Below are positions 9,097 through 17,182 of a stretch of DNA of 64,000 nt, piece after piece; positions within the stretch are counted from its first letter, which is position 1; each line of letters begins with the position of its first letter. This DNA comes from Levilactobacillus lindianensis (GTDB taxonomy: Bacteria > Bacillota > Bacilli > Lactobacillales > Lactobacillaceae): NCBI RefSeq assembly GCF_003946095.1, contig NZ_RHOD01000011.1, positions 1-64,000 of the forward strand. Direction: 5' to 3'. The position numbers and the translations under genes are program-made. The notes under the pieces were generated by a model. It ran no database searches. It had not been told where the DNA came from and saw only the letters and a list, made by a program, of their open reading frames with translations.

Positions 9097-9657
9097 TTAA
9101 GCACGGGAAATGTAGGTCCCATCGGTCGTGTTGATTGAAAGCTTGTCCCCTTCGTTAACGAAGAAAGGTACTTGAACCACTAAACCAGTGTTCATCGTAG
9201 CAGGCTTGGAACCACCAGAAGCCGTGTTCCCCTTGATACCAGGTTCAGTAGCCTTAACTTCCAAGACAACCGTGTTGGGAACTTCGATCCCCAAGACTTC
9301 GGAACCGTATTGAATCAAGTCCACGTTCATGTTTTCTTGTAAGTACAAGAGTTGGTCTTTGATGGATTCTGAAGGCACTTCGATTTGTTCGAAGTTGTCC
9401 GTGTCCATGAAGACACGACTGTCACCATCTTCGTAAAGGTATTGCATGCTACGCGTTTGGATGTCAGCTAATTCCATCTTGGCACCAGAACGGAACGTTT
9501 TTTCTTGAACGGCACCGGTCCGCAAGTTCTTAAGCTTTGAACGAACGAAAGCGCCACCCTTACCAGGCTTGACGTGTTGGAACTCAACGATCCGCCAGAT
9601 AGCGTGATCAACTTCGATAGTTAAACCATTTTTAAAATCAGCAGTAGAAATTGCCAT
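9097..9657 (-). CDS. efp: Elongation factor P
   Basis: Binds between the ribosomal P and E sites and rescues ribosomes stalled at proline runs. It has 186 residues and three beta domains; [16 protein letters not shown] (residues 31-46) contains the loop with Lys32-type tip residue that is modified in many bacteria, and the C-terminal OB domain has the signature [20 protein letters not shown]. The ATG at 9657 has AGGAGG upstream. It lies in the conserved pepP-efp-asp23-nusB order. No modification enzyme for the tip Lys is visible nearby. Confidence 0.97.
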   Translation of the reverse strand: MAISTADFKNGLTIEVDHAIWRIVEFQHVKPGKGGAFVRSKLKNLRTGAVQEKTFRSGAKMELADIQTRSMQYLYEDGDSRVFMDTDNFEQIEVPSESIKDQLLYLQENMNVDLIQYGSEVLGIEVPNTVVLEVKATEPGIKGNTASGGSKPATMNTGLVVQVPFFVNEGDKLSINTTDGTYISRA

Positions 9658-9732
9658 AATCTTGTAGCCTCCTAAAATATGTCCTCTTTATAATATCAAT
9701 TCTTACCCATAAAAAGCAAGACAGTAGCCGAC

Positions 9733-10797
9733 TTACAGAATAATTAAATTCCGTGGGGCAGTCGTGAGGATCTCGTGCCCAGTCGCCGTAACCAAGATAT
9801 CGTCTTCGATTCGCAAGCCACCCTCGTTGGCAAAGTACACCCCGGGTTCAACCGTAATGACTTCGTTAGCGGCCATCACATCCGGCCAATGACGACCGAT
9901 GTTTGGTCCCTCGTGGATGTCCAGTCCGATCCCATGACCAGTTCCGTGAATAAAGGCCTCACCGAAACCGCGATCCGTCAGTAAATCACGACCAATCCGA
10001 TCGAGTTCACCCCCGGTAACGCCCGGCTTGACCGCAGCGATGATGGCCTGTTGCGCATCTGCGACCGCCTGGTAGGCGGCCTTTAGATGCTCTCCCGGAT
10101 CGCCAAGGGCCACGGTTCGCGTCACATCAGACGTGTACCCGTCAACGTAGAACCCACAGTCAATTGTGACCATGTCGTGAGCGGCTAACACCTTGTCACT
10201 CGCCGATCCATGGGGCCAAGCGGCACGTTTGCCACTCGCCACGATCGTCTCGAAACTAGTGCCAGTTGCCCCGTGGTCCAGCATCCATTCTCCTAACCAG
10301 TTGGCTACCTGTCGCTCGGTCTGACCGACCTTAATCTGGTCAAACAACGCGATTAGACCTTGACTCGTCAGCGCAGTTGCCCGGCGAATCGCGGCCAATT
10401 CGGCGGCATCCTTAATCTGGCGGAGATTGTCGACCACCCCAGCCATCGGCACGATGTCCGTTACCAGGTGCTCGTCTAACCACTGATACTCGTTGAGCGG
10501 TAAACTATCCTCAATCCCGAGTACCGTGGCACCAGCGGCCTGTAAGCGGTCATTAACGGCTTGCAGGTAATCACGGGTAATGACCAGTGGCATCTGAGGC
10601 ACCGTGGTCTGAAATTCCGTCTGATAGCGGGCGTCGGTGATGAATACTGCTTCGTGCGCCGTGATGAGGAGATACCCGTCACCACCCTCCAAGCTAGCAC
10701 CGGCGAGATACTGCTGATTGCTAGCATTGGAGACCAAGAAGCTGTCGATACTTAACCGATCAAATTGCGCTTGTAACCGTTCAATTCGAGTTGTCAT
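9733..10797 (-). CDS. M24 family Xaa-Pro peptidase
   Basis: Metallopeptidase of the creatinase/aminopeptidase P fold that removes residues next to proline. It has 354 residues: an N-terminal creatinase-like domain (1-125) and a catalytic domain with the five metal ligands visible as Asp in TIDCGFYVDGYTSDVTRT (two Asp), His in HGTGHGIGLDIHEGP, Glu in TVEPGVYF and Glu in LRIEDDILV. The ATG at 10797 has GGGAGG at 8 bases. It sits just before efp, its usual neighbour, and 75 bases separate the genes. Whether it acts as dipeptidase or aminopeptidase P cannot be decided here. Confidence 0.93.
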   Translation of the reverse strand: MTTRIERLQAQFDRLSIDSFLVSNASNQQYLAGASLEGGDGYLLITAHEAVFITDARYQTEFQTTVPQMPLVITRDYLQAVNDRLQAAGATVLGIEDSLPLNEYQWLDEHLVTDIVPMAGVVDNLRQIKDAAELAAIRRATALTSQGLIALFDQIKVGQTERQVANWLGEWMLDHGATGTSFETIVASGKRAAWPHGSASDKVLAAHDMVTIDCGFYVDGYTSDVTRTVALGDPGEHLKAAYQAVADAQQAIIAAVKPGVTGGELDRIGRDLLTDRGFGEAFIHGTGHGIGLDIHEGPNIGRHWPDVMAANEVITVEPGVYFANEGGLRIEDDILVTATGHEILTTAPRNLIIL

Positions 10798-10825
10798 GGA
10801 CCGAACCTCCCTTGCTTTCTAAGAG

Positions 10826-10867
10826 AAAAAAGAAGAACTCAAAGCGAATTGGTCTCGCCTCAAGCTC
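10826..10867 (-). terminator. Terminator after rpmA
   Basis: GAACTCAAAGCGA at 10835-10847 pairs with TCGCCTCAAGCTC at 10855-10867 with two mismatches; the minus strand continues with TTCTTTTTTCTC. It separates the ribosomal protein operon from pepP. Confidence 0.7.
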
Positions 10868-10893
10868 TTCAGTCGTACGAGGAAAACCTCGTG

Positions 10894-11193
10894 TTATTTA
10901 GCTGCTTCTTCTGCAACTGGGTAAACGGATACTTGTCGCTTGTCGCGGCCGAGTCGTTCAAATTTAACAACACCGGCAACCTTAGCGAACAAAGTATCGT
11001 CACCACCGCGGCCTACGTTAACGCCAGGGTAAATGTGCGTCCCACGTTGACGGTAAAGGATTGAGCCACCGGTAACGATAGAGCCGTCAGCAGCCTTCGT
11101 TCCAAGACGACGACCAGCTGAGTCCCGACCGTTGGCAGTGGACCCACCCCCTTTATGGTGAGAGAAGAATTGTAAGTTCATGTTCATCAGCAT
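10894..11193 (-). CDS. rpmA: 50S ribosomal protein L27 with cleavable N-terminus
   Basis: Ribosomal large-subunit protein whose N-terminal tail reaches the peptidyl transferase centre. The 99-residue product begins [19 protein letters not shown]; the NLQFF extension before SHHKGGG is the Firmicute-type propeptide removed by the cysteine protease Prp, whose gene is immediately upstream. ATG 11193 is chosen because GGAGG lies 8 bases upstream; an in-frame GTG at 11202 overlaps that site. The body has the conserved [15 protein letters not shown] and GGDDTLFA segments. Confidence 0.97.
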   Translation of the reverse strand: MLMNMNLQFFSHHKGGGSTANGRDSAGRRLGTKAADGSIVTGGSILYRQRGTHIYPGVNVGRGGDDTLFAKVAGVVKFERLGRDKRQVSVYPVAEEAAK

Positions 11194-11212
11194 CTGTTTC
11201 ACCTCCGCAAAT

Positions 11213-11551
11213 TTAATCGTTTATTTGAGCGAATTTCACAAAATCCGCGTAATTTTCGGCGACATCCTTTAATCCATCTTCAAAACTCTGGAGGAGTGTC
11301 TGTCCCTTTAATTCGGTCGTTGCTTCCAGCTTTGGTGGTAAGGTAACTTCCAGAAAGCCCCCTGCCTGATCGCGATTGTCGACTTGCACCGGAATCGAAG
11401 CGACCCGTTGTAAGCCATTGACAGTACTGATCGCAAGCACCGATACCGCAGCACAAACAATGTCTTGACCGTACTCACCTGAGTCAGCATGGCCAGTGAT
11501 TTGAAATGAATTGATTCGGTTGGTTCCATGATGGAACGTCGCATGAATCAC
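11213..11551 (-). CDS. prp: Ribosomal-processing cysteine protease Prp
   Basis: Protease (YsxB, DUF464) that cleaves the N-terminal extension from L27, an essential step shown in Staphylococcus. It has 112 residues. The catalytic His and Cys are in [21 protein letters not shown] (His about residue 21, Cys about 33), with the expected 12-residue spacing. The start is GTG 11551 with GAGGCG upstream. It is encoded between rplU and rpmA, the conserved rplU-prp-rpmA arrangement, so the protease and its substrate are made together. Confidence 0.94.
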   Translation of the reverse strand: MIHATFHHGTNRINSFQITGHADSGEYGQDIVCAAVSVLAISTVNGLQRVASIPVQVDNRDQAGGFLEVTLPPKLEATTELKGQTLLQSFEDGLKDVAENYADFVKFAQIND

Positions 11552-11577
11552 GGCAATCGCCTCTTTAATCTTTGAAC

Positions 11578-11886
11578 TTAAGCGTTGATAGCATCAACGA
11601 CAACCTTGGTATATGGTTGACGGTGACCTACCTTCGTGTGTTGGCCCTTCTTAGGCTTGTACTTGTAAGAAACAACCTTCTTTTCCAGACCCTGCTTTTC
11701 AACAGTTCCAGTTACGGTTGCCCCTGCAACAGTTGGCGTCCCGATCTTAGGCTTGTCACCACCGACAAAGACAACTTGGTCAAAAGTAACCTTTTCACCA
11801 GCTTCAACGTTCAACTTTTCGACGTAAACAGGTTGGCCTGCTTCGACCTTGTACTGCTTGCCGCCAGTTACGATAATTGCGTACAT
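11578..11886 (-). CDS. rplU: 50S ribosomal protein L21
   Basis: Large-subunit protein that binds 23S rRNA. It has 102 residues, the normal length; [18 protein letters not shown] at the N-terminus and the C-terminal [21 protein letters not shown] signature are clear. The ATG at 11886 has AAGGAGG 9 bases upstream. It is the first gene of the rplU-prp-rpmA operon, preceded by a structured leader and a strong promoter that overlaps the end of the tetR-like gene. Confidence 0.98.
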   Translation of the reverse strand: MYAIIVTGGKQYKVEAGQPVYVEKLNVEAGEKVTFDQVVFVGGDKPKIGTPTVAGATVTGTVEKQGLEKKVVSYKYKPKKGQHTKVGHRQPYTKVVVDAINA

Positions 11887-12001
11887 GGATGTGCACCTCC
11901 TTATATATTTAGACTTAGACTCGCCGAAATCAAGTGCTCCGCAAGGGAAAACTTAATAACTTGTTCCGAGCGGTTGCAGCTGTGGAAGTCCACAAATACA
12001 A
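11887..12001 (-). promoter_or_regulatory. Probable L21 leader
   Basis: The transcribed region between the predicted start site (about 12002) and rplU folds into small stems, including GTGGACTTCCAC at about 11984-11995 and CTTGCGGAGCACTTG-type pairing at about 11929-11943. Position, length (about 115 bases) and stem arrangement fit the Firmicute L21 leader, thought to mediate autoregulation. The assignment is by position and fold, not by covariance search. Confidence 0.55.
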
Positions 12002-12037
12002 CATGAAAATTATACTTGATGGGTTTCTCCACGTCAA
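12002..12037 (-). promoter_or_regulatory. rplU operon promoter
   Basis: On the minus strand TTGACG (12032-12037), a 17-base spacer and TATAAT (12009-12014) form a near-consensus sigma-A promoter. The -35 box overlaps the last bases of the preceding regulator gene. Confidence 0.8.
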
Positions 12038-12669
12038 GCTTTTTCTGTAACCAACGCGGAATCCAGGCCCACCAGGGAGAACCAATCGGCTAGAACCGTG
12101 ACCTCACTGGAAGCTAATTGTCGAAAGGATTGGGCTAAAAAGTCGGGTCGATACCGCCGATTATCTGCCAGCCAAGCCTCGACTAACCCTAAAAAGCTGG
12201 TCGTGAGAAAGGTTATCTGCACATCAATCGGTGGCGTTGCCGTGACCGGAACATGTTGACTATAACCTTGCAATTCTTGGGTAAAGCGCTGCCGCAACTG
12301 TGGTCGAAATTGCGTGAATTGTGGGTCCAAGAGAACCGACAAAATTTGATGATGACCATCCACGTAACGTAGCGCGGGACCCAGAGCAAAACCACGGGTC
12401 AGCTCGCCATCCGGTGCCAGCGTTGTTTTAGCCGCCTCAAACCACTCGGTAATCACCTGTTGTTCGGTCTGTTCTAAAAAATCGGTCTTGTCCTTGTAAT
12501 GTAAATAGAAGGTCCCTCGAGTAATCTCGGCGGTCTTGGTGAGTTGCTGAACCGAGATCTGCCGAATGGTCTTCTGTTGGAGGAGCTGACTGAGTGCCTG
12601 GCGTAACCGTTCATTGGTCCGCACAACACGCGGGTCTTGTTGTCCGATAGTAATGACCTCCCTTCCCAT
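12034..12669 (-). CDS. TetR/AcrR-family transcriptional regulator
   Basis: About 211 residues. The N-terminal HTH is typical (RLRQALSQLLQQKTIRQISVQQLTKTAEITRGTFYLHYKDK, quoted as positions about 20-60, with key GTFYLHYKDK recognition helix end); the C-terminal ligand domain resembles the DhaS-like TetR subgroup. The start is uncertain. ATG 12669 has no ribosome binding site before it, whereas a perfect GGGAGG lies inside the frame at 12657-12662, 8 bases before an ATC codon (12646-12648). The gene is separated from its upstream neighbours by a terminator and followed directly by the rplU promoter. Its target is not evident: no efflux pump lies nearby. Confidence 0.8.
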   Translation of the reverse strand: MGREVITIGQQDPRVVRTNERLRQALSQLLQQKTIRQISVQQLTKTAEITRGTFYLHYKDKTDFLEQTEQQVITEWFEAAKTTLAPDGELTRGFALGPALRYVDGHHQILSVLLDPQFTQFRPQLRQRFTQELQGYSQHVPVTATPPIDVQITFLTTSFLGLVEAWLADNRRYRPDFLAQSFRQLASSEVTVLADWFSLVGLDSALVTEKA

Positions 12670-12674
12670 GAATC

Positions 12675-12709
12675 GCAAAAAGGAATCGAAACTTGCGCCA
12701 CGATTCCTT
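12675..12709 (-). terminator. Terminator of the three-gene unknown cluster
   Basis: AAGGAATCG at 12680-12688 pairs perfectly with CGATTCCTT at 12701-12709, and the minus strand continues with TTTT. It lies only 10 bases past the stop of the dUTPase-like gene and ends just before the tetR-like start region. Confidence 0.8.
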
Positions 12710-12718
12710 CAGTATCTA

Positions 12719-13261
12719 TCAGTAATTATGGGCCTGTCGGTCGAGATTGACTTGCCGTTTGGCCTCATAGGCTGCCTGAATCTCGTCTTGACTGAAGCCG
12801 AAATCCACGAAGCCCCATTTCAGAAAGAGCCGCCAAGCATGGCGGAAATCTTCCTGGCGGTGCGCAAAGTGACTGTTAAACACCATGCGTTTCAAAATTA
12901 AGTACTGCTGATCCAAGTCCTTGGCTGGACGACTCTTTTCGAGTCCCGCCAGATCCTCTTCAGTTGTCATAATTAAATGCGTCCAGGTCTTCTTGGCCGC
13001 AACCAGAAAGAAGAAGTCCATGGCATCGGTATATTCGGTCAATAGCGTTTCACGCGCCGACTGACCATCCGTTGCCTTACCTCGGTGCGTCTTCCAGACC
13101 TTGAACCACTCCGAGGTATTCGCAATCTCAGCCAGTTCAACATCTAAAGCCACATAAGCATTTTCGATCTGTGAGTTACGAGACATTTCGATATTCTTGT
13201 CTGCCGTAATCTGCTCATCCAAAGCAATGGATTGTTGGACCAATTTGGCTAATTCTAACAC
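12719..13261 (-). CDS. dUTPase_2-like all-alpha NTP pyrophosphatase
   Basis: The 180 residues match the pattern of the dimeric dUTPase/MazG all-alpha superfamily, which hydrolyses dUTP or other NTPs to the monophosphate. The two metal-binding helices are visible: ALDVELAEIANTSEWFKVWK (about residues 38-57, ExxE type) and TLLTEYTDAMDFFFLVAA (about 73-90, ExxxD). The N-terminal LAKLVQQSIALDEQI helix and the aromatic-rich C-terminus (FRHAWRLFLKWGF) also fit. It is the last gene of a cluster with two proteins I do not recognise, 14 bases behind the middle one and before a terminator. The substrate is inferred from family only; length is within the dUTPase_2 range. Confidence 0.7.
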   Translation of the reverse strand: MLELAKLVQQSIALDEQITADKNIEMSRNSQIENAYVALDVELAEIANTSEWFKVWKTHRGKATDGQSARETLLTEYTDAMDFFFLVAAKKTWTHLIMTTEEDLAGLEKSRPAKDLDQQYLILKRMVFNSHFAHRQEDFRHAWRLFLKWGFVDFGFSQDEIQAAYEAKRQVNLDRQAHNY

Positions 13262-13274
13262 GTCGTCTCGCCTC

Positions 13275-14216
13275 CTAACCGAAGATCAACGGATCGGATT
13301 TAATCTCCAAGTCCGTCAGGTTTTCTAAGTACCAGTCACGCATGAAGGCATATTTCAAGAGCACGTCAAACCAGGAGATCTTCTGGTCATCGTCGTGAAC
13401 CGTCAGAACCCATTCCGGCTGACCTGACAACTGATTGTTAAAGATGTCGACGATCACGCCGTCATCCAAGCTGATCTCCGCACCGTTGCCGTTGACGCCG
13501 TTAGTCAGCATGTAGTCATTCTTGGCGGCCATCACGAACAAGCGATCAACAATCCCAGCTGGCAAATCAGCGGCACGCACTGCATAATTTTGCCGGTTAG
13601 CGGCATCCAGAATATTAAAGTCCACGGAGTAGCCGTAGTCCGTCTTCAAGTAACGGGCAAAGTCAATCAAGACTTGAACGGAAGTCTTGACCGTCTCGGC
13701 AGGAACCGTTTCGTGTAAATCGATCACGAAGAGCTGCGTCAAGGCGTGGCTATTGAACCGGAGCATCTTGCGTTCCAAGTTCAAATAGAACAACGATTGG
13801 CCCGTCGCACGTTCCCGATAGAACACACCACCATTAGCGGAAGGTTCTACCCGGAAGTTAAACGTCCCCCGGTCACCTAACGCTGTCAATTGTTGGGTTA
13901 ACTCTTCATGATGATCCCGAGATTGTAAGATGACCTGATTGCCTTGGTCGTGTAATTCTAACATCCGCGACATAAATAATAAGTAGTAATCCGCATTACT
14001 GTACTGATGTGGGAACGTTACGTAATCCGAATCAAGCTGGAAATCGGCTAACTGGGTTGCTGCACTAACCAAATCGTCGGGATTCGTGGTCCGGATGAGT
14101 TGGTCCATTAACTTCGTAAAGGTTAAGCCGGTCTCGAGACCAGCCTTAATAGCCTCATTGTAGTTCAGGAGTCGACCACTCGTGGTCAGCGTCGATGGAT
14201 CATTTTCATTAATCAT
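13275..14216 (-). CDS. Protein of unknown function in dUTPase-like cluster
   Basis: I do not recognise this family. The 313 residues have no signal peptide, membrane segment or cysteine pair and look soluble, acidic and mixed alpha/beta. Noticeable stretches are SDYVTFPHQYSNADYYLLFM (about 66-85), LFVIDLHETVPAETVKTSVQ (about 165-184) and WVLTVHDDDQKISWFDVLLK (about 275-294). Its first 8 bases overlap the end of the coiled-coil gene upstream, and 14 bases separate it from the dUTPase-like gene, so the three are one operon. Base composition resembles its neighbours, giving no sign of recent transfer. No catalytic motif could be assigned. Confidence 0.75.
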   Translation of the reverse strand: MINENDPSTLTTSGRLLNYNEAIKAGLETGLTFTKLMDQLIRTTNPDDLVSAATQLADFQLDSDYVTFPHQYSNADYYLLFMSRMLELHDQGNQVILQSRDHHEELTQQLTALGDRGTFNFRVEPSANGGVFYRERATGQSLFYLNLERKMLRFNSHALTQLFVIDLHETVPAETVKTSVQVLIDFARYLKTDYGYSVDFNILDAANRQNYAVRAADLPAGIVDRLFVMAAKNDYMLTNGVNGNGAEISLDDGVIVDIFNNQLSGQPEWVLTVHDDDQKISWFDVLLKYAFMRDWYLENLTDLEIKSDPLIFG

Positions 14217-15087
14217 CGACCGTCACCTCACCCTCGCTCTTGCCTAGCAGGCTATTCAAGTAGTCCGCATATAGGCTGGCATTGTGGGCCTCGAAGTGTT
14301 CGAAGTCATCGAAGGCGTCGCGAATGCTCTGTTTTTCGTAATTCAAAATTGTATCTTCCTTGGACAATACCAAGATCCGATCATCATTAGCCTTGATGGC
14401 CTTGTGCGCATTCAAAGCCTTCTCGTCTTCGTCGGCTAACTTGGTCAGTTGGTCAATAATAGTTTGGCGTTCTTCCTTAACTTTCCCAGACTCCCAGGGC
14501 ATGCTACTCTTACCACTGTTTTCCTTGAGTTGGTCACGAAGTTCAGCCTTTTGGCTATCGCGGGCGTCTTGAGCGTCCACAAGCTGTTGAAGCCGCTCAC
14601 TTTCAGCGGAGACGGCTTCAATCTTAGCCGTGTTGAGCCGCTGATTCTGATTCTCTAAGGCAAAGGAGTCACGTAACTTTTGGTACTCGGTCTTATCGAA
14701 GTCAAAGCGGACGTTCACGACATCCAAATCACCGAACAAACGCCGGTCCCACCAATTTCCAAAGTAGATGTGGAATAGGCCAGTCGTATATTCTTCGTAA
14801 TAAAAGAACGGGTAAATGTGCCCTAAGTAATCGATTAAATTGTCACTCAAATAATGGCTAATCTGGGGATGAATGTTATCGACCAGCTCGGCTAAATGAT
14901 TCACGGCGCGCTTGGTTCGCGTCTTCTTTACTTCTTGGTAATAGCGAACTTGATCAAGCAGTTCGTAGATTTTTCGGTCATCGCCGTGTTGAACCGCTGC
15001 TTGCATGGTACTCAAGTAGTCTAGTTTGTTCGCAATTGCTTGCGTTAAAATGTCGGCTGCACTAGCTTGTTGTTCTTGGTTTTCCAT
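14209..15087 (-). CDS. Coiled-coil protein of unknown function (SbcC-like annotation in relatives)
   Basis: The 292-residue product has a helical N-terminus (1-70), a tyrosine- and tryptophan-rich globular part (about 78-125, including YPFFYYEEYTTGLFHIYFGN and WWDRRLFG) and a long charged coiled coil (about 135-260). Related lactobacillus proteins are, as far as I recall, sometimes labelled exonuclease SbcC, but no Walker A, zinc hook or ABC signature is present, so that label is not supported here. ATG 15087 opens the cluster; the stop overlaps the next gene by 8 bases. A shared role with a nucleotide pyrophosphatase would suit DNA or nucleotide metabolism, but this is inference. Confidence 0.72.
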   Translation of the reverse strand: MENQEQQASAADILTQAIANKLDYLSTMQAAVQHGDDRKIYELLDQVRYYQEVKKTRTKRAVNHLAELVDNIHPQISHYLSDNLIDYLGHIYPFFYYEEYTTGLFHIYFGNWWDRRLFGDLDVVNVRFDFDKTEYQKLRDSFALENQNQRLNTAKIEAVSAESERLQQLVDAQDARDSQKAELRDQLKENSGKSSMPWESGKVKEERQTIIDQLTKLADEDEKALNAHKAIKANDDRILVLSKEDTILNYEKQSIRDAFDDFEHFEAHNASLYADYLNSLLGKSEGEVTVDD

Positions 15088-15246
15088 GGATTATCCCTCA
15101 TTCTCATGTTCCCTAGCCGTTGCTGAAAACATTTGGTTATACCTTCATGTTACCAAAAATGGGAACAGAATAAAGCAGTTTGGCCGAATTTCACTTGAAA
15201 ACAAGGATTTTTTTAACCGCTTTCTGCTTTGTCCCCCCTTAGACAG

Positions 15247-15278
15247 CAAAAAGGACCGCCCCCGCAAGGTCGATCCTT
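15247..15278 (-). terminator. Terminator after glnA
   Basis: AAGGACCGCC from 15251 pairs with GGTCGATCCTT ending at 15278 with one bulge; the minus strand continues with TTTTTGC. It lies about 40 bases past the glnA stop. Confidence 0.75.
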
Positions 15279-15315
15279 CATTAGTTTGGCAGTCAAGCCG
15301 TCAAACGTTACTTTT

Positions 15316-16656
15316 TTAGTAGAGTTCCAGGTACTGATCCCGTTCCCACTGTGAGACTTGGGTCCGGTAAGAGTCGTATTCCAAGGTCTTGGCTTCGATG
15401 AAGCTCTGGAAGAGGTGTTCACCCATAGCGCCACGCATAACATCGTCGGCCGCTAAGTCCTTCAAGGCATTGTGCAGCGTATCTGGCAGGTTCGTGATGT
15501 GGTTCTCCTGTCGTTCGGAAGCATCCATGCGGTAAATGTTGCGATCAACCGCTTCACGAGGAGCTAATTGATTCCGCAACCCGTCCAGACCAGCCTCCAA
15601 GACGGCGGCAATGGCCAAGTATGGGTTGGCTGCGGGGTCAACACTCCGTAATTCCAACCGAGTAGACAAGCCACGAGAATTTGGTACTCGAATCAGTGGG
15701 GACCGGTTAGAACCGGACCAAGCCACGTAAACCGGGGCTTCATAGCCGGGAACCAGCCGCTTGTAACTGTTGACGATCGGGTTGCAGATAGCGGTAAAGC
15801 TCCGGGCGTGCTTGAGTAGTCCCCCCAGGAAGTGGAAGGCATCCTCAGACAATTCCATGTCGCCCTTAGCATCGTAGAACGCATTGCCTTGGTCGTGGAA
15901 GAGGGACATGTTCAAGTGCATCCCAGAACCGTTGATGCCGGCCAAAGGCTTTGGCATGAAGGTTGCATACAAGCCATACTTCCGAGCAATGGTCTTAACG
16001 ACCAGCTTGAACGTTTGAATGTTATCGGCAGCGGTCAAGGCATCGGCATACTTGAAGTCAATTTCGTGTTGGCCAGGTGCCACTTCATGATGCGCTGCTT
16101 CGACGTCGAAGCCCATGTCTTCCATGGTCAGCACAATCTCACGGCGGCAATTTTCACCCAAGTCCATTGGAGCCATATCAAAGTAGCTCCCTTTATCGTT
16201 GAGTTCCGTCGTTGGCTTCCCATTTTCATCCATCTTGAACAGGAAGAATTCTGGCTCCGGCCCAATATTGAAGTCCGTGAAGCCGGCCTTGCGCATGTCA
16301 TCTAAAACCCGGATCAGGTTATTCCGTGGATCGCCCTCAAATGGCTTTCCATCGGTCGTGTAGACCTCACAAATGACTCGGGCAATCTTGCCACGTTCTG
16401 TACTCCAGGGGAAGATCATCCAAGTCGAGAGGTCGGGATATAAGTACATGTCACTTTCTTCAATCCGCACAAAGCCGTCAATTGAAGACCCGTCAAACAT
16501 CAATTTGTTATCAAGTAGCTTATCCATTTGACTGATAGGCACTTCCACGTTCTTAATCGTTCCGAATAAGTCCGTAAACATTAACCGTAAAAACTTCACG
16601 TTTTCTTCCTTCGCCATGCGGCGAATATCGTCCTTCGTATTGGTTGCTTTTGCCAT
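15316..16656 (-). CDS. glnA: Glutamine synthetase type I
   Basis: Makes glutamine from glutamate, ammonia and ATP as a dodecamer. It has 446 residues, typical of the Firmicute GSI-alpha form. Signatures include [19 protein letters not shown] near residue 55-73 (with the Arg used in feedback control in Bacillus GS), the ATP-binding [18 protein letters not shown] at about 240-257, and the NRSPLIRVP segment around 320. ATG 16656 has GGGAG 9 bases upstream; a TTG three bases earlier is less likely. It is the second gene of the glnR-glnA operon and in relatives its enzyme also signals to GlnR. Confidence 0.98.
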   Translation of the reverse strand: MAKATNTKDDIRRMAKEENVKFLRLMFTDLFGTIKNVEVPISQMDKLLDNKLMFDGSSIDGFVRIEESDMYLYPDLSTWMIFPWSTERGKIARVICEVYTTDGKPFEGDPRNNLIRVLDDMRKAGFTDFNIGPEPEFFLFKMDENGKPTTELNDKGSYFDMAPMDLGENCRREIVLTMEDMGFDVEAAHHEVAPGQHEIDFKYADALTAADNIQTFKLVVKTIARKYGLYATFMPKPLAGINGSGMHLNMSLFHDQGNAFYDAKGDMELSEDAFHFLGGLLKHARSFTAICNPIVNSYKRLVPGYEAPVYVAWSGSNRSPLIRVPNSRGLSTRLELRSVDPAANPYLAIAAVLEAGLDGLRNQLAPREAVDRNIYRMDASERQENHITNLPDTLHNALKDLAADDVMRGAMGEHLFQSFIEAKTLEYDSYRTQVSQWERDQYLELY

Positions 16657-16703
16657 CAAAAATCGCTCCCTGTCAGTTATCTTGTCGTCTAATGTCGGTC
16701 GGG

Positions 16704-17084
16704 TTAAAAGGGTCGTTGAATCCCTGAATTGGGATGTCCCAGACCACCCTGACGAATAAATTCATCCTGCAAGATTCGCCGGACGTCCTCATCGGTCAAG
16801 GGTTGTTGCTGGGCTGACTGCTTCGCCTTCGTAGCCGCTTGCTGTTGATCATAGATCGCCTTGATACCAGCAATGTTTACGCCGTCAGCAAGGTAATCGC
16901 GAATCTCTAGTAACCGATCCACGTCGTTGAGTGAATACAACCGGCGATTCCCGTCACTCCGTTCAGGCGTGATTAATCCCTGTGCTTCGTAATAGCGAAT
17001 CTGCCGAGCAGTCAGGCTCGTCAGTTTCATGACAGTTCCCATTGGCAAAACGGCTAATGAACGCCGTAATTCCTTCTCCTTCAT
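16704..17084 (-). CDS. glnR: MerR-family nitrogen regulator GlnR
   Basis: Dimeric repressor of nitrogen-assimilation genes that is activated through feedback-inhibited glutamine synthetase. It has 126 residues: a winged-helix MerR domain ([20 protein letters not shown], about residues 21-40; [15 protein letters not shown] at about 47-61), a short dimer helix and a C-terminal tail that in Bacillus receives the signal from GS. The ATG at 17084 has AAGGGGGTC upstream. A GlnR box and promoter lie just upstream, so it represses its own operon. Confidence 0.95.
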   Translation of the reverse strand: MKEKELRRSLAVLPMGTVMKLTSLTARQIRYYEAQGLITPERSDGNRRLYSLNDVDRLLEIRDYLADGVNIAGIKAIYDQQQAATKAKQSAQQQPLTDEDVRRILQDEFIRQGGLGHPNSGIQRPF

Positions 17085-17104
17085 TCGACTGACCCCCTTA
17101 ACTT

Positions 17105-17140
17105 ATGATGTCATCATACCACCTGGACAACTTGAGTCAA
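17105..17140 (-). promoter_or_regulatory. glnRA promoter
   Basis: On the minus strand TTGACT (17135-17140), 16 bases, then TATGAT (17113-17118) form a near-consensus promoter that gives a short leader of about 20 bases before glnR. Confidence 0.85.
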
Positions 17141-17147
17141 GCTTTCA

Positions 17148-17164
17148 TGTCATGTTTCCTAACA
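17148..17164 (-). promoter_or_regulatory. GlnR box
   Basis: The 17 bases read TGTCATGTTTCCTAACA on the plus strand, matching the TGTNAN7TNACA operator of GlnR/TnrA exactly on both halves. It lies 8 bases upstream of the -35 box of the glnRA promoter, the usual position for autoregulation. Confidence 0.9.
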
Positions 17165-17182
17165 TGAAAGTAAAAGATTTTA

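Noticed and set aside
14209-15087. SbcC nuclease subunit
   Set aside because: No Walker A, zinc hook (CxxC) or ABC signature; only a coiled coil is present.
16704-17084. General MerR drug-resistance regulator
   Set aside because: The glnA linkage, GlnR box and 126-residue length fit GlnR.
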